From NCBI GenBank assembly GCA_017463125.1, contig JAFTPV010000005.1, forward strand, positions 1-64,000: a stretch of DNA of 64,000 nt. Direction: 5' to 3'. Below the pieces are notes generated by a model. That model worked only from the letters and a program-made list of their open reading frames with translations. It did no database searches and was not told the origin of the DNA. Below, in pieces: positions 60,501 through 64,000 of the stretch (the stretch's first letter is position 1; each line of letters starts with the position of its first letter). Source of the stretch: Clostridia bacterium. GTDB lineage: Bacteria > Bacillota > Clostridia > Oscillospirales > CAG-272. A program made the translations under genes and the position numbers.

Positions 60501-62336
60501 CTCGTTGGTGTTTGCAAGAGTAACCTTAAGTCCTTGGCTGTATTCTGCGGCCTTGTCAGGCTCGAAGGAGAAGGAGCCGTCCTTCTTTTTGAAGGTGAGC
60601 TGCTTTTGTGCCGAAATTCTGATAGCCTCCGGCGCCATTTCCAGAAGACGCGCGCGAGTTTTTTCGGCAAGAAGGCGGTCCTCGTCGGTTTTTGCATGAG
60701 TCGTTATGTTCGCTTGCAGCTCCGCAAGAGCGTACCAGACGTTGTAAACGTAGCACACCGTCTTTACCTCATCTTTTGAGGTAAGCATGGTGATACAGGA
60801 TTCAACGGCAAGGTCTGCATTCGGGAATACCTTACCGAATGTATTATAGGTTGGAATTATTTTGAGTAGCGCGTTTGTCGCGTCATAGTTTACGCCGTTA
60901 TCCCAGAGTCCCGTTGACTTGTTCTGGTGGTCGTTAAACCAGCTTATAAGAATGTCACAGAGGGAATAGTCGGCAGAAAGCTCTTTATCACGGTTTTGAA
61001 TTTCCTTTGCCTGAGAGCCTATCTCGTTTCCTATTTCATAGAAGGATTTTTTGCCTTCCTTATTGAGCTTGCTCAATTCATCAAGATAACCCATAAAGCT
61101 AACCTTGTCAACAAGGTGCTCTGTAGTCGTCTGCGCTACCGGTACGACCGACGAAACGGCCGCTACACGCGAGGTCGACAGCCGCATAGTAAGCGCGGAG
61201 GCCTGTTCGGGATACGATAAAGAAGAGCCGTCAGGCAAAATTCCGTCTCCCTTATCGCCAAGCGGAGTGTCATAGGTTGGCTTGTAACCGAAAAGTGCGA
61301 GAGTGGATACCGATTTTGTCAGGTCTCTCGCCCTGCGTGACAGGTGCTTGTCGACATCCGATTTTTGCCATTGCGGATGGTAGAAATAACCGCTCTTTGG
61401 GTCTTGCAGACTTTTTGTGAAATGTACGATCTGTCTCTGTATTGTCTCGGGGAGCTTATCTCGCATATCGGTAGCGTCGTCAAAGAGCCCTGTGGCAATA
61501 GCGAAGGTGAGAGCCTGGTTCGTTGATTCAGCATCCGGTAGATAACCTACAGTGTTACGCGCGGTATTAGAGTAATAGAAGCCTCCGCCACCGCAGTATA
61601 TAGTGCTTTGACATTCGCCCTCACAAACGCAGATAACAGGCTCATAAAGGTTTGCAAGCCAGGAAACAATATCATTTGTTGTAAGTGCATCGTAATAGAA
61701 TTTTACGGCTTCGGCAATAGCCGCACCGTCGCCGCCTGCCTTGTCAGCCTCTTCTATAAAGTTTTCCCAAGCCACAGCGTCGTTTGCATCATCTATTGCC
61801 TGTTGGTATTCAATAGGGTCAACAAAGGCATAGCTTACTATTCCTGAGCCTAGGCTCAAGGTACGCTTGTCGCCCACAATATCGGAAATTAAGTATTTGC
61901 ATGCTGTGGTTTCGGCTGCGCCTATTCCGTATTTATCGTTTTGATAGGCTATCGCAAGAGAAAGGCCATCGGAATAAATGAGATAACCGCTCTCATCCTC
62001 CGAATCACCTTCTGTTCTTTCAAGAAGACTGTATGCTCTCTCTGAAATATCCGTTTCAACATCACCAATATGTATTTCGTGCTTTCCGGTGGATCTGTCC
62101 GGGGTTTTCATCCTTGGACTGTATCCCAAAAGTGAGGTCAACTCTTCTCTTATAAGGTCTACTCCGGGAGAAAGCTCATTTATTATCAGAGTAACACTCT
62201 CTTCAGGCGAAAATATCACGCTGTCCGATGAAGAACCGGAGCCTGCGCCAGCCTCGTTTCCTGCGGTACAGGAAATAAGAGTCAGCATCAAAAGCATTAA
62301 ACAAAGGGCAAGCGTGGTTGCTTTTCTTATAGTCAT
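57546..62336 (-). CDS. Lipoprotein B: 1596-aa surface lipoprotein, toroid-like domain plus about four beta-sandwich repeats
   Basis: The start is ATG 62336 after AAGGAGG. The upstream extension of the frame would bury the signal peptide. The lipobox is LISC with Cys23, the same position as in lipoprotein A. Residues about 40-165 are an alpha/beta domain (HEIHIGDVETDISERAYSLL, GYLIYSDGLSLAIAY). The toroid-like domain follows (GGGGFYYSNTARNTVGYLPD at 249, GYFYHPQW, RRARDL, NEGDVNAT). About four jelly-roll repeats come next (EWFNLKVEYYNGDHNSVRI; ESFVLKAEYFESG; WVNLRLEYYIADTG). A Gly/Asn/Gln/Ser repeat linker leads to the tail DDELFGGNDSTDDAWTKY, closely similar to the end of peptide B. It is the first gene of operon B, divergent from an AraC regulator. 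Confidence 0.8.
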   Translation of the reverse strand: MTIRKATTLALCLMLLMLTLISCTAGNEAGAGSGSSSDSVIFSPEESVTLIINELSPGVDLIREELTSLLGYSPRMKTPDRSTGKHEIHIGDVETDISERAYSLLERTEGDSEDESGYLIYSDGLSLAIAYQNDKYGIGAAETTACKYLISDIVGDKRTLSLGSGIVSYAFVDPIEYQQAIDDANDAVAWENFIEEADKAGGDGAAIAEAVKFYYDALTTNDIVSWLANLYEPVICVCEGECQSTIYCGGGGFYYSNTARNTVGYLPDAESTNQALTFAIATGLFDDATDMRDKLPETIQRQIVHFTKSLQDPKSGYFYHPQWQKSDVDKHLSRRARDLTKSVSTLALFGYKPTYDTPLGDKGDGILPDGSSLSYPEQASALTMRLSTSRVAAVSSVVPVAQTTTEHLVDKVSFMGYLDELSKLNKEGKKSFYEIGNEIGSQAKEIQNRDKELSADYSLCDILISWFNDHQNKSTGLWDNGVNYDATNALLKIIPTYNTFGKVFPNADLAVESCITMLTSKDEVKTVCYVYNVWYALAELQANITTHAKTDEDRLLAEKTRARLLEMAPEAIRISAQKQLTFKKKDGSFSFEPDKAAEYSQGLKVTLANTNEGDVNATSLCANGTIERCLAALGLASYAPKQYGKAESAIFLSIMEELDPVIKDEVGDPREPITFDDGLELPQGVEISSLASSGGFIGVVNDERGEGNVLEVRSTDDGYDRVLFNIQNSIASSESCQVFEGDMCITSSDESYTVQLIMGTAYMLCFKVTGDTVNVWDSSTGNHSLYIENELGITPKIGEWFNLKVEYYNGDHNSVRIKVYYNGKLAAVSDNYYDANSIKITEGESVPTNVFNNTRIAVLSTEAASFLMDNVCLYRTNDLYKAVPSADLPINVDAKGKDRVTHDFETIDSLDKLKDGLAIDGAFELSDTIADGDATKALKFASADASSLSVYSVTGAAGAVCMSNEMRFILTSLSGKATLELNMSESNSRGKPVARFIIEIEASGETRTLSIREYPNGTLGSYTDCYKMPIGESFVLKAEYFESGKATVFYIDGEIAAISQSVCSNAALYKAAKLEIVGSSGVNGLMIDDLYSERIKKSLDEAIEPEGDSEEVDFDNQLPEGVTVNGGEIVSVGADRLLNLTGTGSNIIIPLNRRDNGCKTVIFSTELYKNKSQSGAYRISLIKANGDIALAYDIVTTETKVMVYEVTKAKGRYASMLFSFEITDKALFSFEYYTTQNITKLFINDVFVANSSLIYEEEFAQSDLTSIKLELLTDSSLYFNGMIAESYTKVYKESKSEAENSENGNKLLTFESSFTGNIPSGITPTLKSLGGRVTVEEAVRNLVASKVLAFNSTKGNNDALVFKKINTDNKSVAVFTLDLKIDSNVLGGRSVYQLYFRKGDTPAKDSAFCLEIRYTDGGAVEVLNVTPKGQSKQHITVASTGEWVNLRLEYYIADTGISAVRIFANNSYVGDALSGTNPILPENLDNVRLYTYGDVDARMLLDNVSFATDNLTEAPDNEESDNQGGSDNQGGSGNQGGSGEQGGTENPGGTGNESGSDNDNNNPDTEGGESNTPPVPETDDELFGGNDSTDDAWTKY
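57706..57780 (-). repeat. Coding repeat for the Gly-rich linker of lipoprotein B
   Basis: Four imperfect 18-bp units encode Ser-(Asp/Gly)-(Asn/Glu)-Gln-Gly-Gly. They form a flexible spacer between the last beta-sandwich and the C-terminal acidic tail. Repeat number may vary between strains. Confidence 0.75.
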
Positions 62337-62376
62337 AATTGACCTCCTTGAAATCTGTTTTTTGTTTTCTGATTTA

Positions 62377-62385
62377 ATTTTAGCA
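62377..62385 (-). promoter_or_regulatory. Possible extended -10 of operon B
   Basis: TGCTAAAAT on the minus strand lies about 40 bp upstream of the lipoprotein B start. No convincing -35 is seen, which would suit dependence on the divergent AraC activator. Confidence 0.35.
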
Positions 62386-62510
62386 CCTACAAAAGCGTTT
62401 TTACATATCTTAATGTGTCTAAACAATTTCATTTTGTTGTTTCGCCTTGATTTTGATATTTTATTATGTTAACCTAAAAATAACATCAATAAACAACTGT
62501 GAGGTTATAT

Positions 62511-63278
62511 ATGAAATCTTTAGTGATAGATATAGATATGGCTGATGATATAACCGACATTATCCCTAAAGCTATAGGATATGACAGCTGTTCTGTACCG
62601 GAAGCCTATGAACGATATCTTGCTGATCACTATATTATGCACATCTGTCTCTCAGGATCGGATGTGCTGAAAATAGATGGAAACGAGCACACCATAAGTG
62701 CGGGAGAAATGTTTGTCAATCGCCCCGGGCAAAGACCTTTTTGCAGCCACAAAGCCTCCGAATGTTATGTTTGGGTAGCATTTTGCGGAAAACGCGCTCA
62801 ACTTTTTAGCGAACCCATGAAAATAAAAAAAGCTCCATCGGGAATTGCACACCACCTAATGGATCTTTTGGAATCAAAGGAAAAGGCGCCGGATATATAT
62901 GCTTCTATAATTTTGGAAGTGCTGTACACATTCTACACAAAAACAGTCTCATCACATGACAAGATTTCTGAAGTCCGTAATTATATAAAAGACAATCCGA
63001 TAGGATTTATGACAGTCAATGATATTGCCGCAAAATTTGGATTTGAACGTAGCTATCTTCACAGAATTTTTAAGCAAAGATATGGGATAAGCATAAAGCA
63101 ATTTATACTAGACACAAAAATGATACGAGCAAAAGCGCTGCTGGAAAACGGTAATTCGGTTCTTGAAGTTGCGTACATTGTAGGCTATTCAACGGAGTTT
63201 AATTTTTCAAGAGCTTTTAAGCAATATTACGGTGTTGCTCCAAGCGTTTTGAAAACCGAAAAAATCGATAGTAAGTAG
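62511..63278 (+). CDS. AraC-family regulator of operon B
   Basis: ATG 62511 follows GAGG by 6 nt, giving 255 aa. The N-terminal cupin (YIMHICLSGSDVLKIDGNEHTI, GEMFVNRPGQRPF) and the C-terminal AraC helix-turn-helix pair (VNDIAAKFGFERSYLHRIFKQRYG, VLEVAYIVGYSTEFNFSRAF) are clear. It is divergent from lipoprotein B across 174 bp and is the obvious regulator of operon B. It is paralogous to the AraC protein at 48875. Confidence 0.92.
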   Translation: MKSLVIDIDMADDITDIIPKAIGYDSCSVPEAYERYLADHYIMHICLSGSDVLKIDGNEHTISAGEMFVNRPGQRPFCSHKASECYVWVAFCGKRAQLFSEPMKIKKAPSGIAHHLMDLLESKEKAPDIYASIILEVLYTFYTKTVSSHDKISEVRNYIKDNPIGFMTVNDIAAKFGFERSYLHRIFKQRYGISIKQFILDTKMIRAKALLENGNSVLEVAYIVGYSTEFNFSRAFKQYYGVAPSVLKTEKIDSK

Positions 63279-63347
63279 TTTTTTAACACAAAATCAGCTT
63301 GCTAAAGCCAAACAAGCGAACAAAAAATTTTATCACATGAAACAAAG

Positions 63348-63386
63348 AAAACCGATGTCAGAAATTCAATCTAACATCGGTTTTTT
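63348..63386 (+). terminator. Terminator of the second AraC-family gene
   Basis: AAAACCGATGT (63348-63358) pairs with ACATCGGTTTT (63374-63384), followed by further T. Confidence 0.8.
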
Positions 63387-63433
63387 ATCAAATTATGTTT
63401 TACAAAAAATGCGAATATTATATGAAGAAGCTC

Positions 63434-63470
63434 TTTAAATCCAAAAGCAAATATGGTATAATGATATCAT
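63434..63470 (+). promoter_or_regulatory. Promoter with a palindrome at its start site
   Basis: TTTAAA (63434-63439), a 17-bp spacer and an extended -10 TGGTATAAT (63454-63462). A 10-bp palindrome ATGATATCAT (63461-63470) covers the likely start region. Confidence 0.65.
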
Positions 63471-63631
63471 AAAATTTTATTTGGCGGAAACAAATATTTA
63501 CCCCCGGGAAATGCAAAATCATATTGCTTTTGATATTAGCAAGCATAGCGTCGGGCTACCCTACTCTGCCCGACACTAAAAATGCGGGAGACACGCACCC
63601 CTTATTAAAACCGAAAAAAAGGATTGAAAAA
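63471..63631 (+). other. Leader region of about 160 nt with a stem-loop
   Basis: The leader holds GTCGGGC (63550-63556) pairing with GCCCGAC (63568-63574) around an 11-nt C/T-rich loop, then a G/C-richer stretch. A frame from 63524 is open into the next gene but lacks an SD. It may be a structured leader. No known riboswitch was recognised. Confidence 0.4.
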
Positions 63632-63925
63632 ATGAATTTAGAAACAATAAAAAACAGGCTCAAAACCTTACTTACAGATAAATCCTCGGGCATTCAACCG
63701 GAGTTTCAAAAACAGCTTTCGGACATAGTAAAACGCATTGAAAATTTTCTCCGCGACAATAGCGGTGAGTGCGATATTCCCGATGATTTAATAAAAGAAA
63801 TTGCGAGGTGTCTTGTGCCCGATATAATCGCATTTTTTGAAACCGAAGAAGCGAAACGCGAATTCGAGGCGTGGAAGCTCGATAAAGAAAAACATAATAC
63901 GAATAGAACAATTAAAAAGGACTGA
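63632..63925 (+). CDS. Small helical protein of unknown function (97 aa)
   Basis: I choose ATG 63632, preceded by AAAGGATTGAAAA; the longer frame from 63524 has no SD and a non-protein-like N-terminus. The product MNLETIKNRLKTLL... is charged, predicted mostly helical, with no signal peptide, and includes a Pro-Asp-Asp-Leu-Ile-Lys helix start and a Lys-rich end. I recognise no family. It lies 8 nt before the next start codon, so the two form an operon. Confidence 0.55.
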   Translation: MNLETIKNRLKTLLTDKSSGIQPEFQKQLSDIVKRIENFLRDNSGECDIPDDLIKEIARCLVPDIIAFFETEEAKREFEAWKLDKEKHNTNRTIKKD

Positions 63926-63933
63926 CATGTAAT

Positions 63934-64000
63934 ATGGCAAAAAAAGGATTTGAACTTAAAACTATCACAAGGTTGATTTCATCAGACTCAGACAAGCCTA
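63934..64000 (+). CDS. Start of a gene cut by the window end
   Basis: ATG 63934 opens a frame that continues to the last base, encoding MAKKGFELKTITRLISSDSD and onwards. Only 22 codons are visible, too few to identify it. Confidence 0.45.
   Translation, partial: MAKKGFELKTITRLISSDSDKP

Overview
The window looks like chromosome from an anaerobic Gram-positive Clostridia-type bacterium, probably a gut Firmicute related to Oscillospirales. This is inferred from the gene families, not computed. The signs are PyrK plus a type 1B PyrD, lipobox lipoproteins, purine-rich Shine-Dalgarno (SD) sites, PerR with rubrerythrin, oligoendopeptidase F, AraC/LacI-controlled glycosidases and a Gram-positive RHS toxin. 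No rRNA, tRNA or CRISPR array was recognised.

Layout. (1) 1-2.4 kb: the 3' end of an RHS protein with a nuclease-like toxin tip, a putative immunity gene, a broken gene tail, and two small membrane proteins enclosed by two near-identical terminators. (2) 2.5-6.0 kb: a large MacB/FtsX-type ABC exporter. (3) 6.2-17.7 kb: a pyrimidine operon, pyrC-carB-pyrK-pyrD-[GH2 glycosidase]-pyrF-pyrE-pyrB, behind a near-consensus promoter. A glycosidase gene sits inside it, and PyrB carries a PyrI-like zinc tail. (4) 17.7-18.2 kb: a hairpin-rich intergenic element. (5) 18.2-31.7 kb (minus): operon A, GH39-like, GH20, 2274-aa lipoprotein, solo toroid-like protein, 47-aa peptide, secreted protein, with a divergent LacI regulator. 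(6) 33-47 kb: housekeeping and stress genes: xth, pepF, ZIP transporter, DUF1538 plus PII-like pair, an operon of two-component system, GNAT and TetM-like/NYN fusion, rubrerythrin with PerR, and an M28-like membrane protein. (7) 47.1-49.6 kb: GH31 with a divergent AraC regulator, then a second hairpin-rich element and a serine recombinase. (8) 51.7-62.3 kb (minus): operon B, 1596-aa lipoprotein, solo toroid-like protein, 47-aa peptide, secreted protein, then a GH106-like glycosidase, with a divergent AraC regulator. (9) 63.3-64 kb: the start of another operon.

The most striking content is the pair of operons A and B. Each has, in the same order and with similar spacing, a lipoprotein with an N-terminal toroid-like domain followed by beta-sandwich repeats, a stand-alone toroid-like protein with no signal peptide, a 47-aa peptide with a shared DVIxTSG motif and a Trp-Thr tail, and a signal-peptide protein of about 540 aa. 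The C-terminal tail of lipoprotein B closely resembles the tail of peptide B. I read this as a duplicated, glycan-linked surface system whose small-peptide component would be missed by ordinary gene calling. Its biochemical function cannot be told from sequence alone.
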